10,712 nt of DNA from Pseudomonadota bacterium (GTDB lineage: Bacteria; Pseudomonadota; Gammaproteobacteria; Pseudomonadales; Azotimanducaceae): NCBI GenBank assembly GCA_027622495.1, contig JAQBYL010000111.1, forward strand, positions 1 to 10,712. The letters run 5' to 3'. A program made the position numbers and the translations under genes. The notes below the pieces were generated by a model. That model saw nothing but the letters and a program-made list of their open reading frames with translations. It was not told where the DNA came from and did not search any database. Positions 1-7,815 of the stretch are shown here, piece by piece (the stretch's first letter is position 1; the number at the start of each line of letters is the position of its first letter).

Positions 1-456
1 GTTGATACCGCCAACACCCGCAGCCTCATGGAATCCGGTGCCATCCTCATGTACCTCGCAGATCGGGAAGATCGCTTCTGGGGTGATGATCGCTGGCAGA
101 CCATTGAATGGCTGATGTTCCAGATGGGTGGGGTCGGCCCCATGCTTGGCCAGGCACACCACTTTCTAAAGTTCAATGCTGGCAAGGCACCCTATGCAGA
201 GGACCGCTATCGTGATGAGGCGCGGCGGCTTTACGGTGTTCTGGACCGTCGCCTTGCGGATCATGAATACCTGTCCGGCAGCTACTCGATTGCCGACATG
301 GCCACCTGGCCATGGATCTCGCGCTACGAATGGCAACAGATCGACTGGACCGGGTTCCCGCACCTCAAACGCTGGTATTTGAAACTGGCGGATCGGGATG
401 CGGTCCAAAAAGGCTATGACGTACCGACCGTCACCAATCCAGTCCCGCGACCATGA
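1..456 (+). CDS. Glutathione S-transferase, Nu-class/YfcG-like, 3' part
   Basis: The open frame enters from the left edge and ends at TGA 454-456, leaving 151 visible residues. The visible part starts near the end of the thioredoxin-like domain. The ESGAI motif (visible residues 11-15) is the Glu-Ser pair that holds the gamma-glutamyl group of glutathione. The helical C-terminal domain follows, with WLMFQMGGVGPMLGQAHHF and a SIADMATWPW segment, both close to my memory of E. coli YfcG and other Ure2p-like (Nu-class) enzymes. Family members run about 200-230 residues, so roughly 55 N-terminal residues lie outside the window. Nu-class enzymes act in the cytoplasm, often as glutathione or disulfide-bond reductases; the substrate here is unknown. 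The next gene begins one base after the stop, which suggests co-transcription. The family call is firm; the exact reaction is inferred. Confidence 0.9.
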   Translation, partial: VDTANTRSLMESGAILMYLADREDRFWGDDRWQTIEWLMFQMGGVGPMLGQAHHFLKFNAGKAPYAEDRYRDEARRLYGVLDRRLADHEYLSGSYSIADMATWPWISRYEWQQIDWTGFPHLKRWYLKLADRDAVQKGYDVPTVTNPVPRP

Positions 457-457
457 A

Positions 458-1105
458 ATGACCCACCGCTTGCCTCTTCAGATCTGCCTGTTGCTGCTCC
501 TGGGTGGCATTGCTTCTGTCTGGGGCAACGCAGATGTGGCGCCGCCAACCTTTCGCTACGAGGCTTATGTCGCCGGAGCCCTTGCCGGTCGGGTGTGGGT
601 CACCGTTGACGTTAACGACGTTGGCTACCATATCTCCGGCAAAGCACGTAGTGAGGGCCTGTTTGCCTTAACCGAGTGGCGCGCCACCTTTTCGGCAAGC
701 GGTCAGGTGCATGAGCAGGGATCCACCCCCAAGCGTTATTCTCTGACCCAGAAAGACAACAACAAGATTCGCGAAGTGAGCGTGGTGGATGGTGAACTCA
801 CGGTGTATAAGGACGGCAAAATTCGGGGCAAAGGAGCAGAACTGGCCCGCTTTGACATCCTGACAGTTCTGTTCATTGCACCAATCTGCAGCGATTCGCT
901 GGACTTTCACACTGGAAGGCACAGCTACGTGCTCACGCGTGTTGGTGAACCTTCGGAGATGTGCAGATACTCGGTTGTTGACGATGACGGTGACACCTAC
1001 CATGTGGCTCTTAAGCTTGTTGAGCGAAATGGCCTGGTGGTTCCTGGTGTTGTCGAGGTCATCGGCTTCATTGCCGGGCGAATGGAACTGGTCGACAACC
1101 CGTGA
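458..1105 (+). CDS. Exported DUF3108-like protein
   Basis: This is a 215-residue protein when started at ATG 458. The frame is open back to 398, but that extension overlaps the GST gene and would put 20 polar residues before a good signal peptide, so 458 is preferred. Residues 1-24 form a signal peptide: basic start, a leucine-rich core (residues 11-16), then small residues before a likely cleavage near VWGNA. The mature part is beta-rich. Its order (FRYEAYVAGALAGRVWV, then SGKARSEGLFALTEWRATF, then a KRYSLTQK segment) resembles DUF3108 envelope proteins, where a secreted beta-sheet domain is described but function is unknown. The two mature-region cysteines (C144, C169) could form a disulfide in the periplasm. 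No strong ribosome site precedes the start, consistent with translational coupling to the GST gene. DUF3108 membership is from remembered pattern, not a search. Confidence 0.75.
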   Translation: MTHRLPLQICLLLLLGGIASVWGNADVAPPTFRYEAYVAGALAGRVWVTVDVNDVGYHISGKARSEGLFALTEWRATFSASGQVHEQGSTPKRYSLTQKDNNKIREVSVVDGELTVYKDGKIRGKGAELARFDILTVLFIAPICSDSLDFHTGRHSYVLTRVGEPSEMCRYSVVDDDGDTYHVALKLVERNGLVVPGVVEVIGFIAGRMELVDNP

Positions 1106-1147
1106 TCGGGTACACTTGCTTTATCAGAAACTTAATAGGGGAAGGAC

Positions 1148-2377
1148 ATGCGTGAAGCCTGGATCATCGATGCGGTACGTTCGCCGCGCGGCCGTGGTAA
1201 GCCCGGGGTGGGCAGTTTAAGTAACATGCATCCACAGCGCTGCATGGCGCAGGTGCTCAACGGATTGAAAGAAAAGGTCGGCTTCGACCCGGCTGATATC
1301 GAAGACGTGGTTGCCGGATGTGGTTCAGGTAGCGGCGATCATGCCCACGATATCGCACGGATGTCGGTTCTGGATGCCGGCTGGCCCATCTCGGTCACCG
1401 GTGTCACCCTGCATCGGTTCTGCGGCAGTGGGCAGCAGGCGGTGAGTTTTGCTGCGATGGGTGTGATGTCCGGGCAGCAGGAAGCGGTGATCGGCGGCGG
1501 CGTCGAGTTCATGTCGCGTTACTCCCCTGTACATGCCAACGGGTTTCATGCCAACAACGAACATCTGTATCAGATGCATCCGCAGGTGCCGCAGGGCATA
1601 TCCGCCGATCTGATTGCCACGATTGAGGGTTTCAGCCGTGAAGATGTCGATCGATACGCTGTCGAGAGTCAGACCCGAGCCCAGCGGTCCATTGCAGAAG
1701 GACGTTTCAAGAATGCGCTGATCCCGATCTACAACGATGACGGGACTCTGGCGCTGGACCGCGACGAGCATCCGCGTCCGGGCACCACGCTTGAGAGCCT
1801 GGTGGATCTGAAGCCGTCATTTGCCGGTATGGTCACGATGCAGCCTGAAGGCTTTGACAAGCCGTTCAACGAACTGGTCAACAAGGTCTATCCGTCAGCG
1901 GGTGTGCTCAATCATGTGCATCATGCAGGCAATTCGTCTGGTGTAGTCGACGGCGCCAGCGCGGTTCTGGTGGTGAGCCCCGAATACGCAAGAGCGCATG
2001 GGTTAAAGCCACGGGCGCGTATCCGCCAGGTTGCCACTGCAGGGACCGAACCGTTGATCATGTTGACCGCTCCTGGACCAGCCGCGCAGCGCGCTCTGGA
2101 CAAGGCGGGCATGACTAAAAACGATATTGATCTGTTTGAGATCAACGAGGCGTTTGCATCCGTTGTGCTGAAGTTCATGCGTGATCTGGATGTCGGCCAC
2201 GATGTAGTGAACATCGATGGTGGCGCAATTGCACTGGGGCATCCCATTGGAGCCACCGGCGGCATGCTGATCGGAACTGCTGTTGATCAACTTGAGCGCG
2301 AAGATAAAGAAACCGCGCTGATTGCCATGTGTACCGGTGGTGGTATGGGCACGGCAACGATCATCGAACGCATGTAG
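1148..2377 (+). CDS. Thiolase family protein (acetyl-CoA C-acyltransferase)
   Basis: The 409-residue protein has all landmarks of degradative or biosynthetic thiolases. The acyl-accepting cysteine is C92 in RFCGSGQQAV. NEAF (333-336) and GHPIGATGG (H365) form the oxyanion and catalytic His motifs. C395, in MCTGGGMG near the C-terminus, is the proton-shuttling cysteine. It should be an active cytoplasmic enzyme that either cleaves 3-ketoacyl-CoA or condenses two acyl-CoAs. Chain-length preference cannot be read from the sequence. Length is normal for the family (about 390-430). The start is set by a strong Shine-Dalgarno sequence (AGGGGAAGG, about 1136-1144) just before ATG 1148. The gene lies 42 bases after the exported DUF3108-like gene. 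No hydratase/dehydrogenase partner is visible, so it is not a full fadAB unit. Confidence 0.95.
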   Translation: MREAWIIDAVRSPRGRGKPGVGSLSNMHPQRCMAQVLNGLKEKVGFDPADIEDVVAGCGSGSGDHAHDIARMSVLDAGWPISVTGVTLHRFCGSGQQAVSFAAMGVMSGQQEAVIGGGVEFMSRYSPVHANGFHANNEHLYQMHPQVPQGISADLIATIEGFSREDVDRYAVESQTRAQRSIAEGRFKNALIPIYNDDGTLALDRDEHPRPGTTLESLVDLKPSFAGMVTMQPEGFDKPFNELVNKVYPSAGVLNHVHHAGNSSGVVDGASAVLVVSPEYARAHGLKPRARIRQVATAGTEPLIMLTAPGPAAQRALDKAGMTKNDIDLFEINEAFASVVLKFMRDLDVGHDVVNIDGGAIALGHPIGATGGMLIGTAVDQLEREDKETALIAMCTGGGMGTATIIERM

Positions 2378-2423
2378 TTCAAGCGACCGGGTACGGTTGC
2401 CGATCGACGCTGAAACTGAACGT

Positions 2424-2439
2424 CCCCCGCTAACGGGGG
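2424..2439. terminator. GC-rich hairpin between convergent genes
   Basis: CCCCCG (2424-2429), loop CTAA, CGGGGG (2434-2439) give a perfect 6-bp GC stem with a tetraloop. It lies in the 76-base gap between the thiolase stop and the stop of the HIT gene on the other strand, where a shared terminator is expected. Neither side has a strong T-tract: the plus side reads CATCTGGTTCC, and the minus side has only scattered Ts. It could therefore be a weak or bidirectional terminator, or an RNA-stabilising 3' end. Confidence 0.5.
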
Positions 2440-2453
2440 CATCTGGTTCCGCG

Positions 2454-2849
2454 CTATTTCGCCAGCAGCTTCTGCACCATCTCGTGCGCGCTGGTGTCAC
2501 TCCAGGGTTCCGGTTTGCCGACACCCCATACTGGACCCGGCCAGGCGACGTCGTCAGTGCGACGCGCAATCACGTGAATGTGCAGTTGCGGCACCATGTT
2601 GCCGAGGGCGGCGACGTTGATTTTGTGCGCATCGATGATCTGGCCGAGGCGTACAGACACCCGGTCGATCTCATCGAACAGCGTCATCCGATGGACCTCC
2701 GGCAGATCGTGAAGATCTTTCAGACCTTCGATCCTCGGCACCAGAATACACCAGCCGAAACGTGCATCATCCATCAACAGAAGCTTAGAGAGCTCAAGAT
2801 CAGCCACTTCAAAGCAATCGGCAGCAAGCTGTGGATGCAGACTAAACAC
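2454..2849 (-). CDS. HIT-domain protein (putative nucleotide hydrolase/transferase)
   Basis: This 131-residue protein covers a whole HIT domain. The active-site stretch NMVPQLHIHVIARR (residues 84-97) has the HIT pattern, but the first of the three histidines is glutamine (Q88-L-H90-I-H92). The middle one, H90, which is the usual nucleophile, is kept. N78, the usual ligand-stabilising Asn of the preceding strand, is present. The following AWPGPVWG is typical of a proteobacterial subgroup usually annotated as a HIT family or diadenosine tetraphosphate hydrolase. HIT proteins act on phosphoramidates, dinucleoside polyphosphates or related nucleotides; the substrate here is unknown. The start is GTG at 2849, chosen because MFSLHPQLAAD matches the usual N-terminus of the subgroup. 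It lies 5 bases after the DUF3604 stop with no strong ribosome site, so translation is probably coupled. Confidence 0.9.
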   Translation of the reverse strand: MFSLHPQLAADCFEVADLELSKLLLMDDARFGWCILVPRIEGLKDLHDLPEVHRMTLFDEIDRVSVRLGQIIDAHKINVAALGNMVPQLHIHVIARRTDDVAWPGPVWGVGKPEPWSDTSAHEMVQKLLAK

Positions 2850-2854
2850 GGCGG

Positions 2855-5446
2855 TTACTTCTTGGCATAGCCACCCACCCAGATGGGGCTCGACCAGGCA
2901 GTGGCGTCGTCCACCTGCTTCACGCGGACGTAGTAGTAATCGCCCTGTTTGCCGCCGCTGTCGGTGAATTCAAACTGCACATCGCTGCTGCCCTCACCGA
3001 GAACACGGCGCAGCGAAACACGATCTACGTATTCGTCCATCGGTAACTGTTCTTCGACCTGACCTTTCACAAGATCACGCACACGCAGGGTGAACGCACT
3101 CTCTGCTGAACGTTGTGGACGGCGGAAGATCGGTGGTGCACCGCCGCTTTCAAGCAGGCTGACCAGCGCCACTTTGATGTGCGTGGATCGCTTGACCCCG
3201 GTCAGATTCAGCTTGAGTGAGCTGGTGTTGCCGCGACTCAAGGTCGAAAAATGAATCAGGTTGGGATTGTCTGTATCGATCTCAAGGCTCTGAGCAATGT
3301 GGTTGTGAAAGTCGGTGCCCTGCGCCTCGCTCAGGTCGGCGTCAACTACCTCAATGGTTCCAGACCAGCCACGGAAGCCACGCGGGTTGTCGCCCGGATG
3401 GGCGGGCGCTGAGTCAGAGCTGAAGCCGAGCAGAAATATCCCTTCGTCGTCCAGGCGGTCGCGCTGGTCTGTTGCCAGGTCCTGCTGCCAGATCTGTTCG
3501 TCGTTTTTAATCAACGTAATGGTGTCAATGGGTGCGGTTCCGATCACCCGACCGACAACCTTGCGATCTTCTGCAAACGCGGTGCGGTCACCCATCTGCG
3601 CACCATTCAGACTCACCTGCAGGATCATGCGTTCACCACTGGTCGCATAGGTCTTCAGGTTCTTCATTGCATCAAACAAACCGTCGGTGGTCTTGTTCGA
3701 TGCGAGCACTGCGCCCAGGCCACCACGTTGCGCCAGGGATCCGCCCAATGGCGCTGAGTATCCGGGTTGACTGAGGTGATTATCAGACGCCGCCGTGAAC
3801 CCCGCCTGATGCCCGTGATTCAGATACATGCGACCGAACCACTCAAAGGTTCCGTGTTGCGACATGATTTCGATCAGTGGTTCGAGTGCCGGATCGTTCT
3901 GCCGATAGTCACCGGCCTGATGCGCATGGGGAATGATCACGATGTCGCGCGTGTCCGCAGTCTCGCGCAGACCCTGGTACAGATCAGACAGGCGCGGATA
4001 AAAATGCGAGCTGATCCGCTTGCGGTTCTCGGGGGTTCGGTACAGAACATTGTGGTGGCCGCCATCGACGTTCTGCACGCTCCACTCGTACCCGAGGTAC
4101 GCGATGAAGCTGCCTTCAGCGCTGTATTTGCGCACGTTATCCCGCAGGTGTGACCACTCATAATCGTCCATCCAGATGTCGTGCTCGGAATGGGTCACAT
4201 AGTCCAGACGGGCATCATCTCGCGCCCAGCTCATAAAGCGATCCGGTGTGCCGATCCCTTCGGCAAAACCCGAGTGGCCGTGGGTATCCCCCCAGTAGAT
4301 CCGATTGCCCGGTTTGGCCTGTGCAAGCACTGGATTACTTGAACCAACAATCTCTCCATCCGCACTTTCTATACGAAAGTGGTAAACGCCGGGGCGGGGC
4401 AGGGTGATCTCGTGAATGAGCGTAATCGCTTTGCCACCTGCAGGGATGGTCTTGACGCGCTCACCATCCACGGTAACCGTCCACTCGGGAAGATCGCCGG
4501 TTGCGCGGTTGAAATAGCGATCTTCCGCGCGCACAGACAGCGTGAACTTTTCGTTCAGATCGACCACCGATGGAGCAAAACCACGAACCCGGGCGATCTG
4601 CGTGCCACTGACCACAATGGGTTGGATCGGCAGGGTGAAGAAGTGACCGCCCCGCTCGAAAGCAAGGTAGATCGGCAGCGGCATGCGATCGCTTGAGAAC
4701 GTCGGCATCAGCAGGCCGCGACTGCCCTGGGTTTGGTCACCATAGGTTATGGTCACGGTGTCATCTGGCGAAAGCGTCCCGGTGGCAACCCGGAACACCA
4801 GCGTGTCGATGCTTTCACGAAAACCGCCGTGCATACCGGCGATTTTTGCAGTATCGCTGACAAAGCTGACCGATTCGTTGCTGCTGGCGATTGCGATGAA
4901 GTTATCACCCTGCGGGTCGCTGGCCTGCCAGAGACCGAAGTTCGGCATGAAATGACGGGCGATCAGAAATCCTGCTCCAACCGTCATTGCACGCTGCCCT
5001 ACACGGTAGGTCTGTCTGATGCTGACAAAGCTCGCGGCTTCAAATGGCCCTTCATCGGCTGTCAGTGAACCGATCGCCAGAGGCTTCTCATCGAGCAGCG
5101 TCAGTTCACCGATATAGGCATCCAGCGCTGCCGTCACATTCGGGTTGGATCTTTCGCTTCGCAGAACGGCGGCCACGATCTGTGTGAGGTTGACGGGTAA
5201 CTCGCCACCATTGACTGCATAAGCGTTGGCCCAGTGCCACAGGATTTCTGCCCGCAGGCGCTGGTTGGAGGCATCGCTCGCCGATTCTGCGGAGTCTGCT
5301 TTCAGCCGTTCAACCTGGGCACGCAGATCGGATGGCAGGTAGTCGGCTGCAACGCCATGGGCACCTGCTGCGACCAGAGCGATGATGAGCGCCATCGCCA
5401 GTTTCAATCCGGTTCGGCCGAACCACGCCGCTTTGCTACTGCTCAA
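2855..5446 (-). CDS. Exported DUF3604 protein, PHP-like metallohydrolase
   Basis: This 863-residue protein has an N-terminal signal peptide: basic residues 5-15, hydrophobic core 16-28, likely cleavage near AHG or VAA, residues 29-34. Residues about 135-375 are beta-rich. The DUF3604 domain follows from about 381. It has a cluster of histidines and acids like the metal-binding PHP amidohydrolases: WGDTHGHSG (385-393), THSEHD (418-423), GGHHN (462-466), PHAHQAGDY (506-514) and SDNH (554-557). The C-terminus ends in a YYYVRV...WSSPIWVGG segment commonly seen closing these proteins. Function in the family is not established; a secreted or periplasmic metal-dependent hydrolase is the reasonable inference. 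The start codon is TTG at 5446, supported by AAAGGGGAGA at 5451-5460. It shares a divergent control region with the di-iron cluster and is followed by the HIT gene. Confidence 0.92.
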   Translation of the reverse strand: MSSSKAAWFGRTGLKLAMALIIALVAAGAHGVAADYLPSDLRAQVERLKADSAESASDASNQRLRAEILWHWANAYAVNGGELPVNLTQIVAAVLRSERSNPNVTAALDAYIGELTLLDEKPLAIGSLTADEGPFEAASFVSIRQTYRVGQRAMTVGAGFLIARHFMPNFGLWQASDPQGDNFIAIASSNESVSFVSDTAKIAGMHGGFRESIDTLVFRVATGTLSPDDTVTITYGDQTQGSRGLLMPTFSSDRMPLPIYLAFERGGHFFTLPIQPIVVSGTQIARVRGFAPSVVDLNEKFTLSVRAEDRYFNRATGDLPEWTVTVDGERVKTIPAGGKAITLIHEITLPRPGVYHFRIESADGEIVGSSNPVLAQAKPGNRIYWGDTHGHSGFAEGIGTPDRFMSWARDDARLDYVTHSEHDIWMDDYEWSHLRDNVRKYSAEGSFIAYLGYEWSVQNVDGGHHNVLYRTPENRKRISSHFYPRLSDLYQGLRETADTRDIVIIPHAHQAGDYRQNDPALEPLIEIMSQHGTFEWFGRMYLNHGHQAGFTAASDNHLSQPGYSAPLGGSLAQRGGLGAVLASNKTTDGLFDAMKNLKTYATSGERMILQVSLNGAQMGDRTAFAEDRKVVGRVIGTAPIDTITLIKNDEQIWQQDLATDQRDRLDDEGIFLLGFSSDSAPAHPGDNPRGFRGWSGTIEVVDADLSEAQGTDFHNHIAQSLEIDTDNPNLIHFSTLSRGNTSSLKLNLTGVKRSTHIKVALVSLLESGGAPPIFRRPQRSAESAFTLRVRDLVKGQVEEQLPMDEYVDRVSLRRVLGEGSSDVQFEFTDSGGKQGDYYYVRVKQVDDATAWSSPIWVGGYAKK

Positions 5447-5450
5447 TTAA

Positions 5451-5460
5451 TCTCCCCTTT
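5451..5460 (-). promoter_or_regulatory. Strong ribosome binding site fixing a TTG start
   Basis: On the minus strand AAAGGGGAGA sits four bases before TTG 5446-5444. The downstream ATG alternative (residue 18) would remove the basic start of the signal peptide and has no comparable site, so the TTG is the better start for the DUF3604 protein. Confidence 0.7.
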
Positions 5461-5535
5461 AGTCGTATCGTCGATCGCATGCTGCAGACGTTAAGTGTAG
5501 CTCAACCAAAACGGGACGGTGGTGGTAAAAGGACC

Positions 5536-5552
5536 GTATATCGGCTATATAC
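5536..5552. promoter_or_regulatory. Inverted repeat overlapping a -10-like box
   Basis: GTATAT (5536-5541) and ATATAC (5547-5552) form a perfect 6-bp inverted repeat with a 5-base spacer. The right arm overlaps TATACT (5548-5553), one mismatch from the sigma-70 -10 consensus and about 32 bases before the ATG of the first cluster gene. No good -35 box lies 16-18 bases upstream. Such a layout could be a repressor operator or an activator-dependent promoter. The divergent DUF3604 gene could share it. This is inferred from position and symmetry only. Confidence 0.35.
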
Positions 5553-5584
5553 TTGGTGATCTGAACTATCGCCGGGAGCCTGGT

Positions 5585-6658
5585 ATGAGTGAAGCAGTTG
5601 ATCTCGCAACGGTCGAAATTGAGCTGAAACTTGACTGGATGAATCGTCAGGGTGAGTGGCAGACTCATGCGAAGCCGGGTAAGTCCGGGCTGACCCTTGC
5701 CGACATTCAGATCGGCAGCTACGGCGAGACACCCGAAATCAGCGACAATATGACAGGTCGACCGAGGGGTGCACAGGCTCGACCGGGGTCCTTCCGTATC
5801 GGCAACTATTCTGTTCGAACCAAGAACGAAATCTGGCTGGAGAATGCATCCTTTCTTTATGAAGAAGCGTTGCAGCGCCAGTGGAGTTCGGCGACCGATG
5901 TTCCGTGGCACACAATCGAACCGCTACCGGATGACATTGAAGAAGCACAATGTGAACTCGCGACTTTTCTCACCGAGGTCGAGTTCGTCGCCGGTGATGT
6001 TCCTGCCCGTTGGATCTCTGAAACCACTCCCGACTACTTTGAACCGAGGAATGTACTGCTTGCGCAGGTGATGGATGAAGCACGCCATATGGATGTGTTC
6101 CGCAAGCGCGCGCTGGCCAATGGCGGCGGCCTGATGCAAGCCACCGGCGGAACCGCTGGCGTGGTCGGCAGCATCGACCTGGCCCGCGATTTCACCGAAA
6201 TGTCTTCCCGTCTGCACATCTCTGGCGAAGGTGCGGTGTTGACCATCTTCCGCATGGGTGAGCTGATGGCTTACAACGATGCGGAAAAGGCGATCTACCG
6301 GCTTTGCGCGCAGGACGAGGCCCGGCACGTCGCATTCGGTGTGATGCACATGCGTTACATGTCTGAAGAAGCACCGGACCGGCATGAAGAAATCGAATGC
6401 TACCTCGATGAGGCAGAACGTCAGATTCTGGCAGGATCGCAGAACCCTGCTGGTAATCAGACCGCCAGTTCAGAGGCGCTGGCGATACTGCTGGGCGGCG
6501 GTGTTGCGCACTATGACGAAGGCTTTCGTAAGCTGATGGCTATCCGTCGACGGCAGCTGGTTGAATACATGAAACGCGTTAAATCTGCCGGCTTCGGTAA
6601 GCGGTTTGAAAACGGTCGTTCACAGGTTAAAGAGATGATGGCGGTCAGCGCTGCCTGA
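5585..6658 (+). CDS. Ferritin-like di-iron protein, putative catalytic subunit
   Basis: This is a 357-residue protein when started at ATG 5585, with GGGAG at 5574-5578. The frame runs open back to 5519, but without a better ribosome site. It has the complete ligand pattern of carboxylate-bridged di-iron four-helix bundles: E133 (helix 1), E165-A-R-H168 (helix 2), E215 (helix 3) and E245-A-R-H248 (helix 4). The E-to-ExxH spacings are 32 and 30 residues, as in di-iron oxygenases. The two ExxH sites sit in identical DEARH pentads. Flanking FRKRALANGGGL and LYEEALQRQW are shared with the next gene's product. An oxygen-activating oxygenase, desaturase or oxidase role is inferred; it may equally be an oxidase of another kind. 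It does not look like methane/toluene monooxygenase alpha subunits (longer) or ribonucleotide reductase. No signal peptide, so cytoplasmic. It is the first gene of the five-gene cluster. Confidence 0.88.
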   Translation: MSEAVDLATVEIELKLDWMNRQGEWQTHAKPGKSGLTLADIQIGSYGETPEISDNMTGRPRGAQARPGSFRIGNYSVRTKNEIWLENASFLYEEALQRQWSSATDVPWHTIEPLPDDIEEAQCELATFLTEVEFVAGDVPARWISETTPDYFEPRNVLLAQVMDEARHMDVFRKRALANGGGLMQATGGTAGVVGSIDLARDFTEMSSRLHISGEGAVLTIFRMGELMAYNDAEKAIYRLCAQDEARHVAFGVMHMRYMSEEAPDRHEEIECYLDEAERQILAGSQNPAGNQTASSEALAILLGGGVAHYDEGFRKLMAIRRRQLVEYMKRVKSAGFGKRFENGRSQVKEMMAVSAA

Positions 6659-6726
6659 GCCGTTCAGACCAGGTGCGGGGCGGATACGGGGTCTTCAAAG
6701 ACTAACGAACTAAAAAAGGGGGATAC

Positions 6727-7815
6727 GTGGCCAAGGCAAAAGCCAGCCAGGCGGCCGCCGAGAGTGCTGCAGGTCAGGCAGGCGCGATCGACGGCATACC
6801 GCAACCCAAACTCGATTGGGCCGGACGCAGTAACCAGTGGGGAACACGGGTCAAACCCAACGCCTACGGTTTGCGTTTAGGCGATCTGAACGTCGGCATC
6901 TACGGCGAGATTCCCGACCAGTGGCAGGATCAGACCCGTAACCCGCGTGGCGCAATCCCGCGCAAAGGCGTGCCTCCACTTGGTTTTGCCATACGCGACA
7001 AGTCAGACCTGTGGGCCGAATCTTCCGGCGACCTGTATGAGGAAGCGATCCAGCGGCGCTGGGCACCAGCCACCGATATCCCGTGGAATACTCTCAAGCC
7101 TCTGAACGAGGGACTTGAGCGGGCAATCTGTCAGGTCAGCACAGAATTGTGTCAATACGCTAATTGCGATGTCGAAACCATTACATCGTGGCAGCATCAG
7201 ATGGCCTATGGCTACCACGAGGTGAAACAATTCCTGGCCACGGCAAGCTTTGACGCGGCTCGCCAGTTCGAAGCTTTTCGCAAACGTGCCCTCAGCAATG
7301 GCGGTGGCCTTGGTCTTGAGGGCCCGGGGCAGGTCAATCGGATGATCCTGGAAAGCCGTGGTGGTTGGACCGAAGCGGTGACTTACCTGTTTCTGATGCG
7401 TGGCACCTTCACCATGACCATGCTGCGTTACCTCGAGCGATATGCCCACAATGACGCCGAACGCGCGTTGTACCGCTACACCCTGCAGGACAAAGCACGC
7501 CAGATGACCTATGGATTAGAGCATCTGCAGTACTCCATAGCCCATCAGGACGATATGGCATTGATCATGCAGCAACTGCTGTTTATCGGTGATCGGGTCT
7601 GGGCCCGCGAGATGAAGGACCACGTCCTCATGGAGGCTCTGTGTGTAGTGTTCGCTGGCGGTATCAGTGATGCTGGAACCACCGGGTACGCGATCTATCG
7701 TCAGATGATGGGTGATTTCATGAACAGCTATGTGGACACCTGCGAATGGCTCGGCGTAAAGCGTCAGCCGGAGATGATGCCAAATTCCATGACACAATAC
7801 CTGAAGGTCAACTGA
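6727..7815 (+). CDS. Metal-free paralogue of the di-iron protein, putative structural subunit
   Basis: The 362-residue product aligns almost without gaps to the upstream di-iron protein: shared KLDW near the N-terminus, LYEEAIQRRW, FRKRALSNGGGL, YAHNDAERALYR. Yet all six expected metal ligands are changed: E133 to A145, E165 to A177, H168 to Q180, E215 to G226, E245 to K256 and H248 to Q259. The DEARH pentads read DAARQ and DKARQ. The fold is therefore probably kept while iron binding is lost, which points to a structural or regulatory partner forming a heteromer with the first protein. The start is GTG at 6727 with a run of five Gs at 6718-6722; no ATG occurs early in the frame. Its first ~25 residues are Ala/Gly-rich and have no counterpart in the partner. 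Its stop overlaps the next start. The paralogy is seen directly; the role is inferred. Confidence 0.85.
   Translation: MAKAKASQAAAESAAGQAGAIDGIPQPKLDWAGRSNQWGTRVKPNAYGLRLGDLNVGIYGEIPDQWQDQTRNPRGAIPRKGVPPLGFAIRDKSDLWAESSGDLYEEAIQRRWAPATDIPWNTLKPLNEGLERAICQVSTELCQYANCDVETITSWQHQMAYGYHEVKQFLATASFDAARQFEAFRKRALSNGGGLGLEGPGQVNRMILESRGGWTEAVTYLFLMRGTFTMTMLRYLERYAHNDAERALYRYTLQDKARQMTYGLEHLQYSIAHQDDMALIMQQLLFIGDRVWAREMKDHVLMEALCVVFAGGISDAGTTGYAIYRQMMGDFMNSYVDTCEWLGVKRQPEMMPNSMTQYLKVN

Noticed and set aside
3315..4153. Plus-strand open frames of 80-128 codons inside the DUF3604 gene
   Set aside because: They lie wholly opposite a recognised 863-residue gene, show no family features and have low-complexity compositions rich in Arg/Ser/Pro, as expected from antisense reading of a GC-biased gene.
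5924..6385. Minus-strand frame of 153 codons inside the di-iron gene
   Set aside because: It is antisense to a gene with clear family motifs, without a ribosome site or recognisable domain.
6691..6702. Small hairpin GTCT-TCAA-AGAC between the two ferritin-like genes
   Set aside because: Only four base pairs and no T-tract follows; too weak to call a terminator or attenuator.
5585..7815. Methane/toluene-type monooxygenase alpha and beta subunits
   Set aside because: The catalytic protein is about 357 residues, shorter than those alpha subunits (about 500), and the two proteins are close paralogues with near gapless alignment, unlike MmoX/MmoY. The required coupling protein and reductase are also not seen.
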